A stretch of 33,538 nucleotides of DNA from Pseudonocardiaceae bacterium (lineage in GTDB: Bacteria > Actinomycetota > Actinomycetes > Mycobacteriales > Pseudonocardiaceae). The notes under the pieces are model-generated. The model was not told the DNA's origin and did not search any database. It saw only the letters and a list, made by a program, of their open reading frames with translations. The position numbers and the translations under genes are program-made. Below, one piece after another: positions 7,892 through 13,995 of the stretch. Numbering within the stretch: the stretch's first letter is position 1; the number at the start of each line of letters is the position of its first letter. The stretch is taken from contig WHSZ01000065.1 in NCBI GenBank assembly GCA_009379845.1, forward strand, positions 1 to 33,538. The letters are read 5' to 3'.

Positions 7892-8388
7892 GTGATCACC
7901 CCCCGCTCCTCGAGCGACAGTCGTAGTGCGCGCAGCGCGTAGTGCGTGCGGGACTTGATCGTGCCCTCCGCGACGCCGAGCCGGGTGGACGCCTCCGCCA
8001 CCGAGAAGCCGTGGAAGTAGCACAGCAGGAGCACCTCGCGGTGCCGTTCGGACAGCTCGGCGAGCGCCTCGGCGACCAGCCAGCCCTGCAGCGCCCGGTC
8101 GGTGCCGTCCGGCACCGGCAGCTCGGGCAGTGCGGGACTGCTCACTTCGGAACGTGTCGCGGCGGAGCGCCAGCCGTCGATCGCGACCCGCTTGGCCACC
8201 GTGAACAGCCACGCCCGCCCCCTCGGCTCCGCGGTCGCCTGCAGGTGCCGCCAGGCGCGTAGCAGCGTTTCCTGCAGCACGTCCTCGGCACGCGCCCGAT
8301 CACCCCCGGTCAGCCGTAACGCGTAGGACCACAGCGCAGCCGCGTGCTCCTCGTGCAGCGTGCGCATCAGATCTTCTTCGGCGGTCAT
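7888..8388 (-). CDS. ECF sigma factor, SigL-like
   Basis: A 166-aa group IV sigma factor. Region 2 spans about residues 8-70, with the core-binding and -10 segment ALRLTGGDRARAEDVLQETL. Region 4 spans about 110-160, with the helix-turn-helix SVAEASTRLGVAEGTIKSRT that reads the -35. Nothing follows region 4, as in a plain ECF factor. It is the middle gene of a three-gene operon with 4-nt overlaps on both sides, and its partner is the zinc anti-sigma factor downstream. Two promoters next to the operon match TTGAACC-N16-CGTATYT. This is close to the TGAACC/CGT pattern reported for Mycobacterium SigL, so autoregulation and control of the divergent Rieske gene are likely. The SigL orthology is an inference. 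Confidence 0.9.
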   Translation of the reverse strand: MTAEEDLMRTLHEEHAAALWSYALRLTGGDRARAEDVLQETLLRAWRHLQATAEPRGRAWLFTVAKRVAIDGWRSAATRSEVSSPALPELPVPDGTDRALQGWLVAEALAELSERHREVLLLCYFHGFSVAEASTRLGVAEGTIKSRTHYALRALRLSLEERGVIT

Positions 8389-8771
8389 CCGCGCCCGTAC
8401 GAGGGCTGCCGCACCCTGCGCACCAGCACTGCCCCGCCAAGGCCGGCCACGATGCACACCAGCTCCGCCACCGCAGCCAGCACTTGCTCGGTTCCCCAGA
8501 ACAGCTCGTTCCGCAGGCCGAACAATCCCACGGTCACCGAGAGCACGAACGCGCCGAGAGTGGCCGCGCCGAAGCCGGCCGCGGCGAGCAGCGGCAGCCA
8601 GTGCCGCCAGGCCAGCACCGCGATCGCGAGCACCGCCCCGGCGATCACGTTGACGAGGAACAGCGGTCCGATGATCTCGATGTCCCGGTAGCCGACCAGC
8701 CACAGGTCCAGGTGCACCCAGGCGGAGCCGAGCAGCCCAAGGACAACCAACACCCGCAATGCCATCGTCAT
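8385..8771 (-). CDS. Four-helix membrane protein, first gene of the sigma-factor operon
   Basis: A 128-aa hydrophobic protein with four predicted transmembrane helices: about 4-24, 37-57, 63-83 and 95-117. Polar features between the helices include VHLDLWLVGYRD near residue 20 and the FWGTEQ segment before the last helix. I do not recognise a named family; small proteins of this kind with an HxxxW pattern are common in actinobacteria. The ATG at 8771 is preceded by GAGGAGCG, a good Shine-Dalgarno. The 4-nt overlap with the sigma-factor gene suggests a role linked to the sigma/anti-sigma pair, perhaps as a sensor partner or a target; this is untested. Confidence 0.8.
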   Translation of the reverse strand: MTMALRVLVVLGLLGSAWVHLDLWLVGYRDIEIIGPLFLVNVIAGAVLAIAVLAWRHWLPLLAAAGFGAATLGAFVLSVTVGLFGLRNELFWGTEQVLAAVAELVCIVAGLGGAVLVRRVRQPSYGRG

Positions 8772-8810
8772 GGTTCGCTCCTCGCCTCGATCTGCATGGT
8801 CTGCTACCTG

Positions 8811-8840
8811 AAATACGAGGTGGCGCGGCATTCGGTTCAA
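8811..8840 (-). promoter_or_regulatory. ECF-type promoter of the sigma-factor operon
   Basis: Read on the minus strand, TTGAACC (8840-8834) and CGTATTT (8817-8811) are separated by exactly 16 nt. The layout matches ECF promoters of the TGAACC/CGT class. The operon start codon is 40 nt further downstream with a Shine-Dalgarno. The -35 arm is one half of an inverted repeat (GGTTCAAT/ATTGAACC, 8834-8859) shared with the divergent promoter. Confidence 0.7.
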
Positions 8841-8852
8841 TCTCGCCGAACA

Positions 8853-8882
8853 TTGAACCAATCGGACATCGCGCTCGTATCT
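8853..8882 (+). promoter_or_regulatory. ECF-type, probably leaderless, promoter of the Rieske gene
   Basis: TTGAACC (8853-8859) and CGTATCT (8876-8882) are separated by 16 nt, the mirror image of the minus-strand promoter. Only 6 nt separate the -10 from the ATG at 8889, and no good Shine-Dalgarno is present, so the transcript is probably leaderless. Confidence 0.7.
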
Positions 8883-8888
8883 AGAAGT

Positions 8889-9359
8889 ATGACTCCCGAA
8901 CAACACTCCCGCCGCGATGTCCTAGCCGTCGGTGCGCTTGCCGCCGGCGCTGTTGTCACGCTGGCGGCTTGCAACGACGGCAACGGTGGCGGAAACGGCG
9001 GGTACGGCGGCTCCTCGCCGGAGCAGACTTCCGGGAACGGCGGCGGCAGCGGGAACGGCGGAAACGCCCAAGCCCTCGCGAGCCTTGACGACATCCCGGT
9101 CGGCGACGCCATCAAGACGGACGGCCCGGACGGTGAGGAGATCATCATCGCCAGGCCGGCGCAGGGCGAAGCCGCCGCGTTCGGCGCGACCTGCACGCAC
9201 CAGGGATGCAAGGTGGCGCCGGAGGCCCAGGAGCTGAAGTGCCCGTGCCACGGTTCGGCGTTCGACAAGCTGACCGGCGAGGTGCGGTCCGGCCCGGCGG
9301 AGCGACCCCTCCCGAAGGTCAACGTGCGCGTGCGAAACGGCCAGGTGCTCCCCGCCTGA
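8889..9359 (+). CDS. Rieske [2Fe-2S] Tat lipoprotein
   Basis: A 156-aa secreted Rieske protein. The signal peptide has a twin arginine (SRRDVLAVG, R8-R9), a hydrophobic stretch, and a lipobox-like TLAAC ending at C28, so it is probably Tat-exported and lipid-anchored. A Gly/Asn/Ser-rich linker (about 29-62) follows. The Rieske domain has box I CTHQGC (ligands C102 and H104, disulfide cysteine C107) and box II CPCHGS (ligands C118 and H121, disulfide cysteine C120). All ligands are present. It resembles stand-alone actinobacterial Rieske ferredoxin-like proteins rather than QcrA, having no three-helix N-terminus. The promoter pattern suggests it is a target of the neighbouring ECF sigma factor, hinting at an envelope redox role. 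Confidence 0.93.
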   Translation: MTPEQHSRRDVLAVGALAAGAVVTLAACNDGNGGGNGGYGGSSPEQTSGNGGGSGNGGNAQALASLDDIPVGDAIKTDGPDGEEIIIARPAQGEAAAFGATCTHQGCKVAPEAQELKCPCHGSAFDKLTGEVRSGPAERPLPKVNVRVRNGQVLPA

Positions 9360-9368
9360 CCCGCCCGG

Positions 9369-10001
9369 TTAGCTGGGCAGCCGGGAGGCGAGGTAACCCT
9401 TGATCAGCGCCTTGGCCTCGTCCACGATTCGCTGATCGCCATGCGGGTCGTCCCGGAACGCCAGCTTGAGCAGGGCATCGGCCGCTTCGACGGCAACCGA
9501 GATCGGCAACTCGTGCTCCTCGCCGGTCAGGTTCAGCCGGTCGGCGAGGAGCTGGCCCAGCTTCTCGGAGATCACCGCGTTGTTGTCCATCCGGTCGTCA
9601 AGCAGCCGAACGTCGATCACGTCGCCGAAGTGCAGCTGGCTGAAGCCGGGGACGGTGCGGTGCATGTCCAGGTAGATGTCGAAGATCGCGTCCGCGACCT
9701 GCCACCAGTGCTGGGCGTCCAGCCCGGCGAGTTCGGTGTCGATCCTGGTCACGAACCGGTCCAGGTTTCGCTGCGTGACGGCCTGCACCACGGCCCGCTT
9801 GTCGGGGAAGAACTGGTAGAGCGAGCCGACCGCGACGCCGGCGCGTTTCGCGATCATCGTCGTGGTGACGCCGTCGTAGCCGTACTCGTGGACCAGATCC
9901 GCGCAGGCGTCCAGCATCTTCTCCACGCGCTGGGCGCTTCGTTGCTGCACGGGCTTACGCCGCAGCGGCTCGCCTTTGCGCGCGGCCCGAGCATCGGACA
10001 C
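9369..10001 (-). CDS. TetR-family transcriptional regulator
   Basis: A 210-aa one-domain-plus-ligand-domain repressor. The N-terminal HTH (about residues 22-68) reads RVEKMLDACADLVHEYGYD, then VTTTMIAKRAGVAVGSLYQFF with the typical SLYxFFxDK end of TetR proteins. The C-terminal helical domain (about 75-205) is the ligand/dimer part; its effector cannot be predicted. A GTG start at 10001 follows AAGGAG at 7-nt spacing. It lies 115 nt after the exporter permease gene on the same strand, so it may be read through from that operon or use its own promoter. It converges on the Rieske gene with a 9-nt gap. Confidence 0.92.
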   Translation of the reverse strand: MSDARAARKGEPLRRKPVQQRSAQRVEKMLDACADLVHEYGYDGVTTTMIAKRAGVAVGSLYQFFPDKRAVVQAVTQRNLDRFVTRIDTELAGLDAQHWWQVADAIFDIYLDMHRTVPGFSQLHFGDVIDVRLLDDRMDNNAVISEKLGQLLADRLNLTGEEHELPISVAVEAADALLKLAFRDDPHGDQRIVDEAKALIKGYLASRLPS

Positions 10002-10029
10002 TGCGACTCCTTACCGTGGTGAGGCGCCC

Positions 10030-10045
10030 GTACATTCGCGTACAT
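10030..10045 (-). promoter_or_regulatory. GTACAT direct repeat upstream of the TetR gene
   Basis: Two GTACAT copies (10030-10035 and 10040-10045) are spaced 10 bp start to start, one helical turn, about 30 nt upstream of the TetR start. Because GTAC is self-complementary, the pair also reads as an inverted repeat. It is a candidate autoregulatory operator; the site is short and could be chance. Confidence 0.3.
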
Positions 10046-10116
10046 CCTGCCCGGCATCGTGCGCGGGCACGTGGCGGGTAACCCGGTCGTGGGCGGTGGG
10101 ACGCGAGTAGCGCCGT

Positions 10117-10893
10117 TCACACCGATCGCTGGTAGGCGCGGAACGCCCGGGTGGACAGCCACACCATCACCGCGGCCAGCGCCAGTAGGAGCAGTTCGTA
10201 GCCGAGGATCGAGCCCCAGTCCGGGTTGGCGGACAGCGCGTCACGGCTCGCGGTAACCGCCCAGTTCACCGGGTTGTACGAGGACACGTTCTGCAACCAG
10301 TCCGGCGCCAGCGCCGGGTTCATCAGCACCGACGAGGTGAACACCAGCGGCAGGGTGAGGAACTGCGCAACCGCGATCACGCTCTCGAACCGGCGCAGCA
10401 GCAACGCGAGCCCGTTGGACAGCGAGCCGAACGCGAGCGCGAGCAGCACCGCGGACAGCAGGGTCACCAGGATGCCAAGGATTCCGCCGGGGTACTCCGC
10501 TCCCGCGATCGCGGCGATGCCGAGCACGATGAGCGCCTGCACGATCAGTGTGATCGCCAGGTAGGAGAGCATACCGAGCAGCAGCGAAACCCGGCTGGCA
10601 GGCGATACCAGCAACCGGTTCATCACCCCGCGGTCCATGTCCTCGATCAGGCTCATGCCGCTGAACGCCCCGGTGAACAGCACCATCATGATCACCATGC
10701 CCGGCGCGATGTAGCTGATGAACGAGTCGGTGCCGAACCCTGGCAGCTCGGCGACCCCACGGAACAGCGAGCCGAACAGCAGCAGCCACACCAGTGGCTG
10801 GATGAGCTGCACGGCGAGCCAGAACGGTTGCCGCACCAGGCTGCGCAGCTTGCGCACGAACAGGTTGCTGGTGTGCACGACGATGGTGGTCAC
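10117..10893 (-). CDS. ABC-2 type exporter permease (DrrB-like)
   Basis: A 258-aa membrane subunit with six predicted helices in the ABC-2 fold. An amphipathic N-terminal segment (VRKLRSLVRQPFWLAVQLIQ) precedes helix 1 (PLVWLLLFGSLF). The ABC-2 signature appears in SLIEDMDRGVMNRLLVSPASR, and VLMNPALAPDWLQNVSSYNPVNW is characteristic of DrrB-type daunorubicin-resistance permeases. With the ATPase encoded upstream it should form a 2+2 exporter for a hydrophobic compound or lipid; the substrate is unknown. The GTG start at 10893 overlaps the ATPase stop by 4 nt (GTGA), implying coupling. Confidence 0.92.
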   Translation of the reverse strand: MTTIVVHTSNLFVRKLRSLVRQPFWLAVQLIQPLVWLLLFGSLFRGVAELPGFGTDSFISYIAPGMVIMMVLFTGAFSGMSLIEDMDRGVMNRLLVSPASRVSLLLGMLSYLAITLIVQALIVLGIAAIAGAEYPGGILGILVTLLSAVLLALAFGSLSNGLALLLRRFESVIAVAQFLTLPLVFTSSVLMNPALAPDWLQNVSSYNPVNWAVTASRDALSANPDWGSILGYELLLLALAAVMVWLSTRAFRAYQRSV

Positions 10894-11891
10894 GCCGCCA
10901 CCTCTTCCGCTTCGGCGGTCGCGAAGGTGCGCCCGGCGTGCCGCAGGTAGACGTCGTCGAGGGACGGGCGGGATACCGTCACGGATGCCACGCCGACCCC
11001 CGCGGTGTCCAGCGCGGCCAGCACGGTCGGGACCGCGGAGGCGCCGTTGTCCACCCGGGCGCGCAGTGTCCGGTCCTCGAGGGTGACCTCGCGCAGCCCG
11101 TCCAGCTCGTAGAGCACCTTTCCGGCGTCGGCCGGCTCGGCATCCGGATGCACCTCGACGGCGATCGCGTCGCCGCGCAGCTCGGCCTTCAGTTCCTCGG
11201 GCGTGCCAGCGGCGACGATCGTGCCGCGGTCCACGATCGCCAGCCGGTTGGCCAGCTGATCGGCCTCCTCGAGGTAGTGCGTGGTGAGCAGGATGGTCAG
11301 CCCTTCCTGGCTGGCCAGCCGGGTGATGTCCCGCCACATGTCGGCGCGAGCCTCCGGGTCGAGCCCGGTGGTCGGCTCGTCGAGGAAGAGCACCTTCGGC
11401 TGGTGCACGAGGCCGAGCGCCACGTCCAGCTTGCGCTGCATACCGCCGGAGTAGGTGCGGGCAAGCCGGTTCGCGGCTTGCCCCAGCCCGAACCGGTCGA
11501 GCAGGTCGGCCGTCCGCTGCTTCAGTTCCTTGCGCGGTACGCCGTACAATCTGCCCTGCAGGGTCAGGTTCTCCCTGCCGGTGGCTTCCGGATCGAACTG
11601 GCCCTTCTGCGTCACGCAGCCGATCGACTCGCGGACCCGGTCGGCCTGCGTGCGCACGTCGAAGCCGGCGACCTTGGCGGTACCACCATCGGCGCGGGTG
11701 AGCGTGGTGAGCAGCTTGACCGTGGTGGTCTTACCGGCGCCGTTCGGGCCGAGCAGGCCGAAAACCGTGCCCTCCTGGACGGTGAACGATAGCCCGTCGA
11801 GGGCGCGGACCTTGCCGTAATTCTTCTCGAGCGCGTTCGCCTCGATGGCGTAGCTGACTGGCGCGGCGGTCACCGCGCTTGGTCTGGACAT
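10890..11891 (-). CDS. ABC exporter ATPase, DrrA/daunorubicin-resistance type
   Basis: A 333-aa ATPase. Walker A is GPNGAGKT at residues 48-55, a Q-loop lies in IGCVTQKGQFD, the ABC signature is YSGGMQRKLD, Walker B plus D-loop is VLFLDEPTTGLD, and the H-loop is in LLTTHYLEEAD. The extra C-terminal domain of about 90 residues, ending with SRPSLDDVYLRHAG, is the DrrA C-terminal extension that helps assemble with DrrB. Start at 11891 is preceded by CTGGAGG. It overlaps the upstream PadR gene by 22 nt, so regulator, ATPase and permease form one operon. It probably exports a drug or lipid, under PadR control. Confidence 0.94.
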   Translation of the reverse strand: MSRPSAVTAAPVSYAIEANALEKNYGKVRALDGLSFTVQEGTVFGLLGPNGAGKTTTVKLLTTLTRADGGTAKVAGFDVRTQADRVRESIGCVTQKGQFDPEATGRENLTLQGRLYGVPRKELKQRTADLLDRFGLGQAANRLARTYSGGMQRKLDVALGLVHQPKVLFLDEPTTGLDPEARADMWRDITRLASQEGLTILLTTHYLEEADQLANRLAIVDRGTIVAAGTPEELKAELRGDAIAVEVHPDAEPADAGKVLYELDGLREVTLEDRTLRARVDNGASAVPTVLAALDTAGVGVASVTVSRPSLDDVYLRHAGRTFATAEAEEVAA

Positions 11892-12565
11892 GGGTTGCCT
11901 CCAGGTTCGATGTGCTGGCCGCGTTGCTGTGCTGGCCAGCTTGATGTGCTGGTGTGGTTCGCGTACCAGTCCTCCCAGGCCTCCTCGTCGCGCCACAGGT
12001 GCATGCCGTCGAGCGTGTCGTTCTTGATGTCAGCGATCAGCTTCTCGACGAAGGCGAGCTCGGATTCCTGCTGCCAGATCTCGTAGTCGACCTCGATCAG
12101 GAAAAGTCGGGGTACGTCGGAATGCACCTCGTCGAGCCGTGCCCGGGTTGTCGCGACGGCCTCGCGGAGCAGCGCGGCACGTTCTTCGAGCAGCGTGACC
12201 ACTGTCTCCGGGGACAGCCCCGGCAGCAGCGAGAGGCCGGCTTCGAACTGCGGGTACTCCTTGGCCGGCGTGCGGAGCAGTTCGCCGAGCCAATCCTCGA
12301 ATTCGGTTCGCCCGGCGGCGGTGAGCCCGTAAACGGTGCGTTCCGGGCGTCGTCCGTCTCGCACGGTCTCCTGCGGCTCGATCAGCTCGTGCCGTTGCAG
12401 CTGGTCGACAACCGAGTACAGCGAGCCGTAGTTGAGCTTGATGCTCGCTTCCTTGTGCCGCTCACGCATGGTGCGGGACATCTCGTACGGATGCATCGGG
12501 CGTTCCACCAGCAGCCCGAGCACGGCGAGTGCCAACGGGTTGGCCACCTTGCGCTTTTTGCTCAT
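11870..12565 (-). CDS. PadR-family transcriptional regulator
   Basis: A 231-aa PadR repressor. The N-terminal winged helix (about 10-85) includes LALAVLGLLVERPMHPYEM, GSLYSVVDQLQRHELI, and a wing region with DGRRPERTVYGLTAAG, all PadR hallmarks. The long C-terminal helical part (about 95-200, Vir_C-like) makes the coiled dimer arm. PadR proteins sense small molecules directly and repress adjacent exporters. A perfect inverted repeat (12592-12615) lies 26 nt upstream of its ATG and is the probable operator. The gene is first in an operon with the DrrAB-like exporter and overlaps the ATPase start by 22 nt. The Shine-Dalgarno is GAGGCGAG. Confidence 0.93.
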   Translation of the reverse strand: MSKKRKVANPLALAVLGLLVERPMHPYEMSRTMRERHKEASIKLNYGSLYSVVDQLQRHELIEPQETVRDGRRPERTVYGLTAAGRTEFEDWLGELLRTPAKEYPQFEAGLSLLPGLSPETVVTLLEERAALLREAVATTRARLDEVHSDVPRLFLIEVDYEIWQQESELAFVEKLIADIKNDTLDGMHLWRDEEAWEDWYANHTSTSSWPAQQRGQHIEPGGNPCPDQAR

Positions 12566-12591
12566 GCGGAGTGCTCGCCTCTGTTCGCCGT

Positions 12592-12615
12592 CAAATACTC
12601 GCCATCAAGTATTTG
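12592..12615 (-). promoter_or_regulatory. PadR operator candidate
   Basis: A perfect inverted repeat of 8-bp arms and 8-nt spacer, CAAATACT-N8-AGTATTTG, lies 26 nt before the PadR start. Its AT-rich arms stand out in GC-rich DNA. Its ATACT-N8-AGTAT core resembles operators reported for PadR proteins that repress their own exporter operon. Confidence 0.65.
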
Positions 12616-13069
12616 CCTGCGGGCACTCGGCGTCAAGCGGATTTAGCGGAACGTGTACTTGGCGAGCGAAGGTTCGCCGCGAAGGAGGGTTGTGTGTGCT
12701 AGCACCGGCAAGCACCCCGGGGCCGGTGCTAGCACAGCCAACGCACCGGGAGGAACCGGTGCAGACATGGTGCGGCGTCGAGCCCGCCTGCGGGAGGAAA
12801 GCGGGCCCGACGCCGAGTGGGGGCCGCGGATCGACGCCGGTCGGGGGAGGGGGTGCAACAGCACCGATCCGCGGTGTCTCGAGGCCGGTAATCGCCTGGC
12901 GCGGGTTCAGAGTCCGCTGCCGGCGACGATCACCGAACACCTGTTGAGTTGTGTATGCGGGGGTGAGTTCATCGGGGCCGAACCCACCCCCGCTACTGGC
13001 GAGTGGACACCATCACGGGTTCGCACGGTCGGGGGAAGTGCGAGCCTGTGCTGGCCTAGCTCGCCCGTC
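12616..13069. other. Gene-free region dense in inverted repeats; possible structured RNA
   Basis: No convincing ORF occupies these 454 nt. At least six stems are visible: 12695-12708/12723-12736 (14 bp perfect), 12743-12749/12756-12762 (7 bp), 12773-12787/12801-12815 (14 of 15 bp), 12824-12833/12865-12874 (10 bp, with an inner GTGC/GCAC hairpin), 12957-12970/12980-12993 (13 of 14 bp), and 13018-13026/13038-13046 (9 bp with one T-G). Several loops are G/A-rich on the plus strand and CCUCC- or C-run-rich on the minus strand. The flanking genes are both on the minus strand, so the region could be a 3' UTR, a PadR leader or a separate RNA. The transcribed strand is undecided. Confidence 0.5.
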
Positions 13070-13414
13070 TTAGGTTGCGCTCGCCACGGTGCGGCTTCGG
13101 GCCGCGGCACCGCTGAGCACGTGCCTGCCCTGCTGTGGGGCCAGGCCGCCGGCCACCAGGTGCTCGTGAGCGGCGCGCCACACCGAGCAGGGCGCCTTCT
13201 GTCGCCGCCACCGGGTGGAGCAGGTCGGGCAGTCGCCACGGTCGTCCGGCTCGTGCTCACGCAGCATGGAACGCCAGCCTTCGGTCAGCCGGGGCAGCTC
13301 GGACCGTGCCACTGAGACCAGCGATGGAGCATCCGCACGTTCGGCTAATTCGGAAAGCATGTTGAGGCGTTCCCACACCGCGTCGCGGAGGACCCGCCCG
13401 AGGATTTCGTCCAC
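13070..13414 (-). CDS. Small protein with CxxC-x10-C-x6-H zinc-binding-like motif
   Basis: A 114-aa protein I cannot name. The N-terminal half is helical (DEILGRVLRDAVWERLNMLSELAERADA). The C-terminal half carries GDCPTCSTRW, then APCSVWRAAHEHLV: three cysteines and a histidine in a CxxC-x10-C-x6-H pattern that could bind zinc. Similar tryptophan/arginine-rich CCCH-like proteins are, to my knowledge, frequent next to XRE regulators in Pseudonocardiaceae. The GTG at 13414 follows GGTGAGG and lies 7 nt after the upstream gene's stop, fitting a two-gene operon. It may be an accessory or DNA-binding factor of the nearby XRE-TPR regulator; that is context only. Confidence 0.65.
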   Translation of the reverse strand: MDEILGRVLRDAVWERLNMLSELAERADAPSLVSVARSELPRLTEGWRSMLREHEPDDRGDCPTCSTRWRRQKAPCSVWRAAHEHLVAGGLAPQQGRHVLSGAAARSRTVASAT

Positions 13415-13421
13415 CGAAACC

Positions 13422-13853
13422 TCACCGTCGCCCTTCCCTATTGATGGTTGAGCTCTTGCTGAGCTCCCACGCTTCATTGAGTGCGTGTCGCAATTCGCCG
13501 AGCTGGCCAGCGGAAAGCCGCGCGGTTTCGCCCGGCGGGCCGACCAGAACCACGTTGCCTTCTTCGACGAGCACGGTGAGGCAGCGATCACGATTGATCA
13601 CGTCACCGCATTGCACTCGCCACACCTGCTGTCCCGCCGCACCTGCGTTGCCACTCGGCGATGGCACGGGGGAAAGGTGTGCTCCTTGCCCCGTGGACGC
13701 ACGTGGGGGAACTTGTGCGGGGGACACGGAGCGTGCGTCTCTGTTGTCCAGGAGGCTTCCGGACTGCCTGAACTCCACTTGCCAGCTCCCCTCCGTGCTC
13801 GGATGCTTACTGGAATCTAGATTGCGACGAAACGAGGCAAATGTGGGCGTCAT
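13422..13853 (-). CDS. Small hypothetical protein divergent from the XRE-TPR regulator
   Basis: Family not recognised. The conserved-looking part is the C-terminal 60 residues: INRDRCLTVLVEEGNVVLVG (alternating beta-strand pattern), PPGETARLS, then a helix AGQLGELRHALNEAWELS. This resembles small beta-beta-alpha proteins often found beside XRE regulators in this family of bacteria. The upstream 80 residues are low-complexity and rich in serine and proline, so the true start may be a downstream GTG such as 13601, giving a 59-aa protein. The ATG at 13853 is the longest reasonable choice. It is followed after 7 nt by the zinc-motif gene and is divergent from the regulator at 13996. Confidence 0.5.
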   Translation of the reverse strand: MTPTFASFRRNLDSSKHPSTEGSWQVEFRQSGSLLDNRDARSVSPAQVPPRASTGQGAHLSPVPSPSGNAGAAGQQVWRVQCGDVINRDRCLTVLVEEGNVVLVGPPGETARLSAGQLGELRHALNEAWELSKSSTINREGRR

Positions 13854-13995
13854 AGCGGCGACCGGTAAGAGTTCCACGTTAAGCGGTCGATGAGGTTCAC
13901 TAGGACCGATCAGCCTCACCGATCGGCACTTCTCCAGCGTTGCGGAGTGCGCATACTCTTCGAACTGACGCCCGACGGACTGTGAGGGGGCGCAA

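Noticed and set aside
12884..12924. Functional tRNA gene
   Set aside because: No D arm, anticodon arm or CCA, and T-loop positions 58 and 61 are not the usual A and C.
12695..13046. Assignment of the hairpin array as 6C RNA
   Set aside because: The C-rich loops on the minus strand are reminiscent, but 6C RNA has two compact hairpins and a different gene neighbourhood as far as I know. Without a covariance search the name is not justified.
12653..13315. 220-codon plus-strand open frame over the hairpin region
   Set aside because: No domain, no ribosome-binding site, and it overlaps the better-supported minus-strand zinc-motif gene.
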